Program-made: the position numbers and the translations under genes
Notes under the pieces: model-generated
What the model saw: only the letters and a program-made list of their open reading frames with translations
Told to the model about the DNA's origin: nothing
Database searches by the model: none
Assembly: GCA_007095785.1 (NCBI GenBank)
Contig: SFBL01000022.1
Span: forward strand, 1 to 48,573
Reading direction: 5' to 3'
DNA from: Microcystis aeruginosa Ma_SC_T_19800800_S464
Lineage (GTDB): Bacteria; Cyanobacteriota; Cyanobacteriia; Cyanobacteriales; Microcystaceae
Length of the DNA stretch: 48,573 nt
Shown here: positions 7,530-14,088 of the stretch, piece after piece
Position numbering within the stretch: the stretch's first letter is position 1
Layout of the letters: every line of letters starts with the position of its first letter

Positions 7530-7835
7530 TTAGGCTGAAACTAATTCAAATTTAACCTTTATTTTTAGAGCTGTAGCGATGAGATTTAATAGCAAAAAAG
7601 AGTTTCCTTCATAGTCAGCATTTTCTAAGGCTTCAATAATAGATTCATCAGCATTAATTAATTCCGCTAAAGCTTTTGTTGAAAGATGATATGTTTCCTT
7701 AATCTTAAATATTTTTCTGGCTACTTCGTCATCAATACGAGCCTTTTCTAATTCTAATTGACGTTCTGTATTATTAGCATAATAACGTTGGTAAATAATT
7801 TGTAAGCCATCGGCTGTCCTTTGGTATGTATTCAT
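7530..7835 (-). CDS. Orphan HigA-type HTH antitoxin
   Basis: The 101-residue product carries a helix-turn-helix of the XRE/HigA type (residues about 55-95: KETYHLSTKALAELINADES, IIEALENADYEGNS, then LLLNLIATALKIKVKFEL). Its C-terminal half is clearly related to the antitoxin at 10225-10521 (IEDIEDADYQDNP). I chose ATG 7835 because TCAGGAGTTAAT precedes it; the longer frame to 7880 lacks a site. A HigB-like toxin would normally be encoded just upstream, as at 10514-10906, but none is present, so the gene appears orphaned. Confidence 0.7.
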   Translation of the reverse strand: MNTYQRTADGLQIIYQRYYANNTERQLELEKARIDDEVARKIFKIKETYHLSTKALAELINADESIIEALENADYEGNSFLLLNLIATALKIKVKFELVSA

Positions 7836-8087
7836 ATTAACTCCTGAAAATATAGCGTTTCCTGTTCGCAAGAGGTACATTATCGATGTTAAAAAGCTTA
7901 ATTAGCAAAGGGTTAAGTGTGCCACCCAGGTGTGAGAACCGCTATAAGTGTGTAATTTGGAACAAGGGAAGGGAAATCTAACCTTGTAATTAAACCAGGT
8001 TCGTTGTCGATGCTCTAGCCCAATTTTCCCCAGAAGTTGGCGAGAGGAGCGCAACAACAAACCTTGTAATCAAACCAATCTTATCCT

Positions 8088-8113
8088 AGGTTGGGTTTCG
8101 TTCCTCAACCCAA
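8088..8113. repeat. Hairpin repeat overlapping the PIN gene 3' end
   Basis: TTGGGTT (8091-8097) pairs with AACCCAA (8107-8113) around TCGTTCCTC. This short palindrome is of a type scattered through cyanobacterial genomes. It supplies the last codons and the stop of the toxin gene on the minus strand and could end its transcript, though a clear T-run is missing. Confidence 0.5.
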
Positions 8114-8530
8114 TCTACAGATTACTAAAAATTGTTGATAAGTAACAATTTTAGTTATTCCAAATTGTTGCAAAATTAATAAATCTTGATCGCCTGTAAT
8201 TAAAAAATCAGCTTGACTATCTTTGGCTAAGGCTAAAAGGTAGTTATCTTTAGCGTCTCTACAGATATTAATTTTTGATTTAGTCTCAATACATAACCCA
8301 ATTATGCTTAAAAGTTCAAGTAACTCTTGAACTTTACTTTGGGGAAAATGCTTTTGTAATTTTGGTCTTTTGGTAACAAGGTTAATTTCATTAAGTAGCT
8401 GTGGAGAAAAAATCGGCACAAGAGTTTTTTCAATCAGTAGATATTTTAAACTGGCTAACTGTTTACCAATAAGAAAGCTAATCCAAAGGTTAGTATCAAT
8501 AATAACTTTAATCGGTGGCTTGTTGTCCAT
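8105..8530 (-). CDS. PIN-domain toxin (type II TA)
   Basis: The 141-residue protein is a PIN-family ribonuclease toxin of the cyanobacterial 'PIN component' type. The acidic residues that bind the catalytic metal are in place: D12 in VIIDTNLWISFL, E48 in SPQLLNEI, D92/D95 in CRDAKDNYLLALA, and D114/D116 in ITGDQDLL. Such toxins cut RNA when freed from their antitoxin. Its start overlaps the upstream antitoxin gene by 23 bases, indicating translational coupling. The last residues (CRLG) are encoded by the hairpin repeat at 8088-8113, suggesting that a repeat replaced or extended the original C-terminus. It appears intact. Confidence 0.85.
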   Translation of the reverse strand: MDNKPPIKVIIDTNLWISFLIGKQLASLKYLLIEKTLVPIFSPQLLNEINLVTKRPKLQKHFPQSKVQELLELLSIIGLCIETKSKINICRDAKDNYLLALAKDSQADFLITGDQDLLILQQFGITKIVTYQQFLVICRLG

Positions 8531-8744
8531 AAATTTCAGCCCTAACTTCCTCCACTTCTTCGGTAATTGTCTCTAGGGAAAGCTCATCAGTTTTAAAGGT
8601 TTCTAAAAGTTGGGTTAATTTGTGATTTAAAGTTTCTTTTTCGAGTTCTTTACTGAGTTGTATTTTGTCACTTTCTGGGAGTTGTTTAACCAAATCTAAA
8701 ATCTGGTCAAAGTTTAAGGTTAGTTGGTAAGTTTTTTGGTTCAT
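8508..8744 (-). CDS. Antitoxin partner of the PIN toxin
   Basis: The 78-residue protein is the first gene of the pair. The N-terminal part (YQLTLNFDQILDLVKQLPES, DKIQLSKELEKE) resembles the small helical antitoxins encoded before PIN toxins in cyanobacteria, with the conserved QLP..DK...L.KEL pattern. The C-terminal part (ETITEEVEEVRAEIYGQQ) is acidic and likely wraps around the toxin's active site. The 23-base overlap with the toxin gene and the order antitoxin-toxin are standard for type II systems. Autoregulation is likely but no operator is evident. Confidence 0.75.
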   Translation of the reverse strand: MNQKTYQLTLNFDQILDLVKQLPESDKIQLSKELEKETLNHKLTQLLETFKTDELSLETITEEVEEVRAEIYGQQATD

Positions 8745-8768
8745 TTTCTCAAATTATTGTTTATTGAT

Positions 8769-8850
8769 AAAAAACCTGAGATTGTTATATTCTACAAATT
8801 ACAAGTTTTTGCACGAGAGAGCCACGCCCCACCCACCAATTATATCATTC
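8769..8850 (-). pseudogene. 3' remnant of a second GUN4-type gene
   Basis: Read on the minus strand, this stretch encodes WLSRAKTCNL and a stop (at about 8791), matching the C-terminus of the caspase-GUN4 protein at 11165 (FSRLKACNL). The next 20 or so bases after the stop (AATATAACAATCTCAGG) are identical in both places. So about 50 bases at 8769-8819 match 11142-11193. The most economical reading is that a duplicated GUN4-containing gene stood here and only its 3' end survives. Confidence 0.6.
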
Positions 8851-8867
8851 ATTCTGCCTGAATATCA

Positions 8868-8890
8868 AACAGGAACTAGAAACCTGTTCC
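8868..8890. repeat. Short palindromic repeat, copy 1
   Basis: AACAGGAACTAGAAACCTGTT forms a stem of six base pairs (AACAGG/CCTGTT). A near copy (ACAGGAACTAGAAGCCTGT) lies at 10001-10019. Both lie just outside small toxin-antitoxin or coiled-coil genes. Confidence 0.5.
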
Positions 8891-8903
8891 GCGGCAGTGG
8901 GAG

Positions 8904-9224
8904 CTAGGGGTTGCTAACAGGGGGAACAGTGATGACAAAGCGGATGACAGTTCCGATAACTGCTGTTGCCAAGATGGTGATTAATGCCCAAATTTGGGCT
9001 TTCTGGGAGCCTTTAATCTCTTTTAAATCACCTTGTAAGGTGTTGAATTCTCCCTGTAATGCCTTGAGGTCTCCCTTGACTTCGGCCTCGAATCTGACTT
9101 GAACAATCTTCATGTCTGTGACATCTTTCTGGAGCGCGTCTAGCTTCTGATTGGTCTCTTTAAGATTCTGATTAATCTGGTCTAGGATTTTTCCTAAATC
9201 GGTTTCGATGGTGGGGCCGCTCAT
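8904..9224 (-). CDS. Coiled-coil protein with C-terminal membrane segment
   Basis: The 106-residue product is helical throughout. Residues 10-75 form heptads (ILDQINQNLKETNQKLDALQ, LKALQGEFNTLQGDLKEIKG), followed by a transmembrane segment (IWALITILATAVIGTVIRFV, residues 79-98). The same layout occurs in the protein at 6340-6687, so the two may belong to one loose family of tail-anchored coiled-coil proteins. GGGGCCGCTCATGGG surrounds the ATG at 9224; upstream, AGGAGT lies 7 bases before the start. A 40-residue gene ends 11 bases upstream and is probably in the same operon. Function unknown. Confidence 0.65.
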   Translation of the reverse strand: MSGPTIETDLGKILDQINQNLKETNQKLDALQKDVTDMKIVQVRFEAEVKGDLKALQGEFNTLQGDLKEIKGSQKAQIWALITILATAVIGTVIRFVITVPPVSNP

Positions 9225-9235
9225 GGGTTAGACTC

Positions 9236-9358
9236 CTAATTAATTGGTGCTGTTGTTTCCGACTTAGATTTCAGTGTTTGAACAAATTGTAAAACTTTTT
9301 GTTGCTTTTCCGGTGTCAGTTTTCGCCATTGTTCAAGTAGTTCTTCTTCTTTACCCAT
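9236..9358 (-). CDS. Small helical protein (40 residues)
   Basis: A short frame encodes MGKEEELLEQWRKLTPEKQQ followed by VLQFVQTLKSKSETT. The ...LTPEKQQKVLQFVQTL pattern resembles the N-terminal helices of small cyanobacterial antitoxin-like proteins (DUF2281 type). GCGAGGT precedes the ATG. The 11-base gap to the coiled-coil gene suggests a two-gene operon. Its small size makes it uncertain, but the sequence is coherent and the end fits the neighbour. Confidence 0.5.
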   Translation of the reverse strand: MGKEEELLEQWRKLTPEKQQKVLQFVQTLKSKSETTAPIN

Positions 9359-9503
9359 AAATACCTCGCTCTTCAATTATAAATTGTTTGGTTTTGAGCG
9401 AGGCTAATTGACCACAAAGCCACAGAGGACAGAAAAATCATATCATTTTTGGTTTGCGGTGGACGTTGTAGAATAGAGAAAACCTACTGCGCTGATAGAT
9501 ACC

Positions 9504-9734
9504 ATGCCCTCGACCGCTATTACCACGATCATCAAGATGGTTGAGTCCCTGCCTGATGAGCTTCAAGAACAGTTAGTAGAGTACGTTCGAGCTTATATTG
9601 CAGAAATTGAAGAAGAAAAACGATGGGATCAGTCGTTTAAACAGACGAAGAATAATCTAGTCGCAGCAGCTCGAAAAGCCAAAGAAGAGATTGCGGCAGG
9701 ATTGTCCGCACCGATGGATTATGAGCAGCTATGA
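9504..9734 (+). CDS. Antitoxin of a RelE/ParE-type pair
   Basis: The 76-residue protein is helical: an N-terminal segment (ITTIIKMVESLPDELQEQLV, YVRAYIAEIEEEKRW) and a charged C-terminus (LVAAARKAKEEIAAGLSAPM) ending in MDYEQL. This matches a family of small cyanobacterial antitoxins encoded immediately before RelE/ParE-like toxins. The stop codon overlaps the toxin's start by four bases (ATGA), which ensures coupled translation. It is on the plus strand, opposite to the neighbouring pairs. Confidence 0.75.
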   Translation: MPSTAITTIIKMVESLPDELQEQLVEYVRAYIAEIEEEKRWDQSFKQTKNNLVAAARKAKEEIAAGLSAPMDYEQL

Positions 9735-9994
9735 ATTCCGCAACATTGCCTTCATTTTGGCAGAAGTATTGCGACTTGAAGCCAGCAGTCAAAGCCGGAG
9801 CCAGAAAAGCATATCGGTTATGGGTGGAGAATCCGTTTCATCCATCGTTACATTTTAAGTGTATTGACAGCGACGAAGATATTTGGTCAGTGCGTGTAAC
9901 GAAGAGTCATCGAGCTTTGGGAGTGCTGTCAGGGGATACAGTGACCTGGTTTTGGATTGGCGATCATGATGAGTACGAAAAGTTTTATTCGTAA
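9731..9994 (+). CDS. RelE/ParE-superfamily toxin
   Basis: The 87-residue protein has the compact alpha-beta layout of RelE-fold toxins: helices at residues 8-33 (FWQKYCDLKPAVKAGARKAY), then strands LHFKCID, IWSVRVTKSHRALGVL, and VTWFWIGDHDEYEKFY. The SVRVTKSHRALG strand and the WIGDHDEYEKFY C-terminus are hallmarks of a common cyanobacterial family. RelE-fold toxins either cut ribosome-bound mRNA or, for ParE, target gyrase; the sequence does not decide between these. The four-base overlap with the antitoxin gene supports a functional pair, and the frame is intact. Confidence 0.8.
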   Translation: MNSATLPSFWQKYCDLKPAVKAGARKAYRLWVENPFHPSLHFKCIDSDEDIWSVRVTKSHRALGVLSGDTVTWFWIGDHDEYEKFYS

Positions 9995-10000
9995 AACACA

Positions 10001-10019
10001 GGAACTAGAAGCCTGTTAC
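10001..10019. repeat. Short palindromic repeat, copy 2
   Basis: ACAGGAACTAGAAGCCTGT matches the repeat at 8868-8890 and lies 6 bases after the toxin gene's stop codon, where it could fold as a weak 3' hairpin. Confidence 0.5.
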
Positions 10020-10116
10020 TAGGGAAAGATTGCTACGGGGGGATATTCGGTAGCAGTTAAATAATCATAATAAAAACCACTCCACACACAGAGGACACAG
10101 TAGCGGCTCTTGTCGG

Positions 10117-10222
10117 GTGCGTTAGTAATAGCATAACGCAGCAATTTTCTTAAGATGGTGCGTTACGGCGCAATCATAGTTTAATTATTAACAAATTTCC
10201 TTTAAATACGCGCAAACACGCA
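10117..10222. repeat. Inverted-repeat segment (GGGTGCGT ... ACGCACCC)
   Basis: The segment begins GGGTGCGTTA and ends AACACGCACCC, with an internal AGCATAACGCAGC and GGTGCGTTACGGCGC. These nested inverted repeats resemble non-autonomous palindromic elements common in cyanobacterial intergenic DNA. The right end lies at the 3' end of the antitoxin gene at 10225. Confidence 0.5.
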
Positions 10223-10224
10223 CC

Positions 10225-10521
10225 CTACAAGCTACTAACAAGGCTCATTTTGACTCGTTGATTAAGGGCAGTGGCAATTTTTTGTAGCATTATTAGGGGA
10301 TTGTCTTGATAGTCAGCGTCTTCTATATCTTCAATAACGGATTGCTCAACATGGATTAGGTCGGCTAGTTGTTGTTGAGTTAATCCAGCATTCATACGAG
10401 CGTCATAAATCAATTGTGCGATTTCTGAGTTGAGGGATTCTAGGGCAATTTGTTCTTTGATTGTGGGATCGTCTGCAATCATTTGGTGAATGATTTTTAC
10501 GGCATCTGTGGTTTTAGGCAT
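10225..10521 (-). CDS. HigA-type HTH antitoxin
   Basis: The 98-residue antitoxin has an N-terminal toxin-binding part (VKIIHQMIADDPTIKEQIAL) and an XRE-type helix-turn-helix (residues about 43-95: RMNAGLTQQQLADLIHVEQS, VIEDIEDADYQDNP, LQKIATALNQRVKMSL). It binds its own promoter in known HigBA systems. The gene follows the toxin and overlaps it by 8 bases, the reversed order (toxin first) typical of this family. It is a paralogue of the orphan antitoxin at 7530-7835. Confidence 0.85.
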   Translation of the reverse strand: MPKTTDAVKIIHQMIADDPTIKEQIALESLNSEIAQLIYDARMNAGLTQQQLADLIHVEQSVIEDIEDADYQDNPLIMLQKIATALNQRVKMSLVSSL

Positions 10522-10906
10522 TGTTTATTTCTCCTTGATAAGTATGAAGTTCTGGATTTTGTTTAAATTGTGCTTTTCTTTGGATAATTCTCTCGATGTC
10601 TTGTGAGGGAACGGCGGAAGTTTTTTTGATAAGAGCATGACCAATAATTGCTATATTTTGACCATGATAAAAATAGAGGATTCGATATTGTATGGTTCCC
10701 TGTTTGGCTCTAAGCTCCCAGATATCATTTCTGAGATGATCGGCAGCAGGGCGGCGCAGTTCATGACCTTGTGCGGCAAGTTGTTCGATTTTGGTTATAC
10801 ATTTGGCAAATCCTTTTTTATCAGTTTTGAGTAATTTCTGAAGCCACTCAACAACAGGTGAGATGCCTTCTGCTTCTTGATAAAAGATGATTTTTGTCTT
10901 TGGCAC
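10514..10906 (-). CDS. HigB/Gp49-family toxin
   Basis: The 130-residue protein belongs to the phage-derived Gp49-like/HigB family with a RelE fold. Visible segments are GISPVVEWLQKLLKTDKKGF, CITKIEQLAAQGHELRRPA, the conserved HLRNDIWELRAKQGTIQYRI strand pair, and LYFYHGQNIAIIGHALIKK. The C-terminal helical extension (IERIIQRKAQFKQNPE) is usual for this group. These toxins cleave mRNA in the ribosomal A site. The ATG at 10906 starts MPKTKIIFYQEA. Its end overlaps the HigA-type gene by 8 bases, and the pair appears intact. Confidence 0.85.
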   Translation of the reverse strand: MPKTKIIFYQEAEGISPVVEWLQKLLKTDKKGFAKCITKIEQLAAQGHELRRPAADHLRNDIWELRAKQGTIQYRILYFYHGQNIAIIGHALIKKTSAVPSQDIERIIQRKAQFKQNPELHTYQGEINNA

Positions 10907-11141
10907 GTTTCTTTTTAAATAGTATGCGATGAAAAATCAATAAATGTAATCAGGTGATGGTGATGGGTATCGAATTGCTGGATAGCTCATAACCTCGTTG
11001 AAAAGAATTATGCGATCGCCCCTTGTTTATCCCCTAAATTAAACTTAGAAATTCCGCGATAATAGACATCAACATCGTTAAGTATCGAGTTCCCCAAAAG
11101 CTGATGTTTCCGTGAGCAAACCCCCTAAAATTAGACTTAAC

Positions 11142-11193
11142 AAAAAACCTGAGATTGTTATATTCTACAGGTTACAAGCTTTTAAACGAGAGA
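11142..11193. repeat. About 50-bp direct repeat shared with 8769-8819
   Basis: AAAAAACCTGAGATTGTTATATTCTAC and the following bases to CGAGAGA are nearly the same as at 8769-8819. The segment covers the last codons and the 3' flank of the caspase-GUN4 gene. The other copy is read as the remains of a second such gene. Confidence 0.65.
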
Positions 11194-12607
11194 ATGCACC
11201 AGAGAAGGATTCCCATATTAACCAAATACCATTCCTCCACCCAAGATAATAGCGATCCCTCTCCACACTACCCGCGGGCAGGTGCGCCTTGGGGGCTTCA
11301 TCACTATAGGTAAGGTCAGAACTATACAACCAACTCCCTCCTTTTCTCCAGCCGACGCGATCGCCGAACTTGTTCCACACTTCCCCATTATACTCTCTCG
11401 TGCCACGGAGACTCTCATAGATTTCTTTCTGAACGCTGAAGCCGAATTTACCTTTACTAGCTGACACCCAAAGCTGGTCAATCATGCGTAAATCTTCACA
11501 GGAAAAGTTATCAATATCTTCATATCTGAACCACCCTTCCTCTTCCCTCTTAGCAGCTTGACGCATCGCCCTAGTTGTTTCCTCATCTGCTTCTTTCCAT
11601 TTCCCTGCTGCTAGTAGGTCTCGCAGATTGGTATAATTCACTCCTGTTGACCTCGATATAAGAGTAGTTCCCGGCTTGAGGAAAGGTGAAGGGGTCGGTT
11701 TTGGCGTTGGTACAACAGCAATAGATGGGCTAGGGTTAGGAACAGGTGGGCTAGTCACAATAGGAGAGGTTGTTTCAGTTTTTTGATTAAAAGCAAATTC
11801 TCCTATTAAAGAAGATGAAGTCCAAGGAACTTGATAATCATTAGTATCTTTAGCAACATCAGAGCGTACTTTTCGCAGCATTAAATCCACTTCCATATTG
11901 GGAGTTTTAATATATTTCAATAAATAAGAAGTAAATAACCCATTACGTCCAGTACCATCACTAGCGACTTTTCCCGGTGCAGTGGCAAAAGCAATTAAAG
12001 TTCCTGATACTGCTTGTAATGGTGCTGTTAATCCCCTGCTAGATGAACGCCAAAATTTACGAAAAGGATTATCTCGACAAGCATCTAAAATCACAATATT
12101 AATTCGATTACCCGCACCTTCCATTCTTCCTAGTATTTTCCCCAAAGGCATTGACTCATACTCAACATCTTTTTCAGCTTTAATATGAGCATTAACAGGA
12201 ATGAGATAATTTTCTCCTTCTACCTCCATTCCATGACCTGCATAATAAAATAAACCGACGTAACCTTGATTAATTCGAGTGGTAAACTGATCGAGAGCAT
12301 CATCCATTTGTCGTTTAGAAGAATCCTTGAGCAAAATTACCTCAAAACCTAATTCCTTCAAAGCATTAGCCATATCTGTGGCATCATTAAGCGGTGTATC
12401 AAGCTTACCAACTTGGTAATTTGCATTGCCAATCACTAACGCGATCCTTTTCTGCTGTTGTGTGTTTGGACGATTTTGGGGGACAGCGTAATTGATGCCC
12501 TTAAACGGCAAAAATTTGCCTCGCTCAGGAGACATCCACATCGCAACACTTAGGATAGTTGTTGTGATGATTAAATAACCCAGAAGTTTAAGACGAGAGA
12601 TAGACAT
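11165..12607 (-). CDS. Membrane-anchored orthocaspase with C-terminal GUN4 domain
   Basis: The 480-residue protein has an N-terminal membrane anchor or signal (residues 8-25, LLGYLIITTTILSVAMWM), a caspase-like peptidase C14 domain (about 53-275) and, after a proline-rich linker (280-312), a GUN4 domain (about 326-450). The His-Cys dyad is visible: H125 in YYAGHG and C177 in LDACRDNPF. RIALVIGNANY starts the domain as in other orthocaspases. GUN4 domains bind tetrapyrroles in chlorophyll synthesis; here LRDLLAAGKWKEADEET, CEDLRMIDQLWV and FGDRVGWRKGG are present. The fused domain may act as a sensor (inference). Orthocaspases cleave after basic residues and are linked to stress and cell death. 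The gene lies 3 bases after its upstream neighbour, so the two form an operon. Confidence 0.85.
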   Translation of the reverse strand: MSISRLKLLGYLIITTTILSVAMWMSPERGKFLPFKGINYAVPQNRPNTQQQKRIALVIGNANYQVGKLDTPLNDATDMANALKELGFEVILLKDSSKRQMDDALDQFTTRINQGYVGLFYYAGHGMEVEGENYLIPVNAHIKAEKDVEYESMPLGKILGRMEGAGNRINIVILDACRDNPFRKFWRSSSRGLTAPLQAVSGTLIAFATAPGKVASDGTGRNGLFTSYLLKYIKTPNMEVDLMLRKVRSDVAKDTNDYQVPWTSSSLIGEFAFNQKTETTSPIVTSPPVPNPSPSIAVVPTPKPTPSPFLKPGTTLISRSTGVNYTNLRDLLAAGKWKEADEETTRAMRQAAKREEEGWFRYEDIDNFSCEDLRMIDQLWVSASKGKFGFSVQKEIYESLRGTREYNGEVWNKFGDRVGWRKGGSWLYSSDLTYSDEAPKAHLPAGSVERDRYYLGWRNGIWLIWESFSGAFSRLKACNL

Positions 12608-12610
12608 AAT

Positions 12611-13138
12611 TTATTTTTTGGGCATAGTAAAGGCTTCTAAAGTCATTTTTTGAGGCGAGTTAAAACTAATTTTAGATAGTACATGAACCTTGTCCTTGAT
12701 ATTAAGTAGCTTTCGTAATTCTTCAGGTGTTAATACCCTATTTAAGTTGACTTTAGCCGACTGGGGAGGATTTTGTAACCTTAAAGCCGTGACAGGAACT
12801 CCTGGCCAAGTTTTAACATAACCTCGGATACGAGAAGGAAGAGGTTCACCCTCAATCCAGACATCTCCTTCAAATTCTATCGATTTAATTTGATTCAGAG
12901 GAACCGTTTCTGAATCACCCCCCGCCGACAGTCTCAAACTTGCCTGATTAAAAGCTGTTAACCGTCCCGTCAGAGGATTTCCCCGCTTGAGTACCACCGT
13001 CGCCTTATCCGGTACAGCCACCTCTAACGCCGTTTCCTGACTGCGGACAGAACCCTGAAGCCATTCTAACCGCCTATCGCTTGCTACTCCCAGCAACAGC
13101 AAAGAGAAAATACTCCCCCGCAAAATAGCTTTCATCAT
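12611..13138 (-). CDS. Secreted protein cotranscribed with the orthocaspase
   Basis: The 175-residue product starts with a signal peptide (AILRGSIFSLLLLGVASD). A small beta domain follows, with the pattern VVLKRGNPLTGRLTAFNQ, ASLRLSAGG, VPLNQIKSIEF (residues 47-91), similar to the SH3/LSm-like barrels of some cyanobacterial periplasmic proteins. The C-terminal half (YVKTWPGVPVTALRLQNPP, LNRVLTPEELRKLL) is unassigned. Only three bases separate its stop from the caspase gene, so the products probably act together in the periplasm or at the membrane. ATG at 13135 (MKAIL) is an alternative start. No family is recognised with confidence. Confidence 0.6.
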   Translation of the reverse strand: MMKAILRGSIFSLLLLGVASDRRLEWLQGSVRSQETALEVAVPDKATVVLKRGNPLTGRLTAFNQASLRLSAGGDSETVPLNQIKSIEFEGDVWIEGEPLPSRIRGYVKTWPGVPVTALRLQNPPQSAKVNLNRVLTPEELRKLLNIKDKVHVLSKISFNSPQKMTLEAFTMPKK

Positions 13139-13227
13139 CCGACTTAACCCCTCAATATCGAAATAAATAAGAGATGATAGAATTTTAACATCTCCTTTTT
13201 CACTTCAACCATCCCAAGCAGTTTGTC

Positions 13228-14034
13228 ATGACTGATCCCGACAATTCCTCAGAATTTAATCCTCTCGGTAAACTAATTAGTGTATTGGTTTTATTAGCCG
13301 CTGCTCTTTACTTTACCGGCTGGATTTATCGCTGGGCATACTTTAGCTTTTTTTACCTCGAAGTTACGACTCTGAGTCTTCCTAACGAATCCTTTTATTT
13401 TGCCGCTTTTCAAACATTTTTTGGAGACCTTTGGGCAATTCCTAGAAAAATCCTATTTTTATTGGTGATTATAGGTGCTACTGTCATCACCTTTGCTGGG
13501 CAAAGATGGCTAATAAAATATCTGAAAAGATTACCGATTGCTTTGAGTAAATCCCAAGCTAAGATCGTTAATTTTTTATCATCCCTATTGAATGAATTTA
13601 TTATCGTTATTTTTGTACTGATGGCTCTTTTTTGGCTGGCAACCTGGCAAGCAAAAGATGATGCTTGGAAAGATGCTGTTAATGAAACTTCTTCTTTACC
13701 GATTGTCACGATTGTTATGCCTCAAGATGCCAGTTTAGGACGAAAACTTAATAATCCTTTAGAAAGTCGTTCCACAAAAACTAACCTACCTAATTTTAGG
13801 ATTATCGGCGATCTTCAATCCTACAAACGTTTATTAGATAACGAACTTAATGATATTAGTAACCCTGATAAACCGAGAATTTGGCGACTGTTGCTCAAAG
13901 GCAATGGTTATTCCTATATTTTCCCAGCGTTACCAAAAAAAGAAGCTAAATTAACCTTTCCGGTTGTGATGGTTTATGAAAGAGATAATGGCGTTCAATT
14001 GACAATTCTTAATTCTTCCCTCTCCCAACCCTAG
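13228..14034 (+). CDS. Three-helix membrane protein, unknown function
   Basis: The 268-residue protein has three likely transmembrane segments: residues 13-37 (LISVLVLLAAALYFTGWIYR), 70-90 (KILFLLVIIGATVITFAGQR) and 112-132 (NEFIIVIFVLMALFWLATW), followed by a soluble region of about 135 residues with strand-rich segments (LPIVTIVMPQDAS, ATFPVVMVYERDNG-like). It is divergent from the caspase operon with 89 bases between the starts, so the promoter regions are shared. No catalytic motif is seen. The location next to caspase and AAA genes suggests a role in the same process, but this is only context. Confidence 0.6.
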   Translation: MTDPDNSSEFNPLGKLISVLVLLAAALYFTGWIYRWAYFSFFYLEVTTLSLPNESFYFAAFQTFFGDLWAIPRKILFLLVIIGATVITFAGQRWLIKYLKRLPIALSKSQAKIVNFLSSLLNEFIIVIFVLMALFWLATWQAKDDAWKDAVNETSSLPIVTIVMPQDASLGRKLNNPLESRSTKTNLPNFRIIGDLQSYKRLLDNELNDISNPDKPRIWRLLLKGNGYSYIFPALPKKEAKLTFPVVMVYERDNGVQLTILNSSLSQP

Positions 14035-14041
14035 CATCTAA

Positions 14042-14063
14042 AACATAGAATGTATTCTATGTT
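14042..14063. terminator. Palindromic hairpin between convergent genes
   Basis: AACATAGAAT and ATTCTATGTT are exact inverse copies separated by GT. They lie 8 bases after the membrane-protein gene and before the convergent AAA gene's stop. It may act as a bidirectional transcription barrier, although no T-run follows. Confidence 0.45.
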
Positions 14064-14088
14064 AGCCGAGCGCCTAACGGACTAGAAA

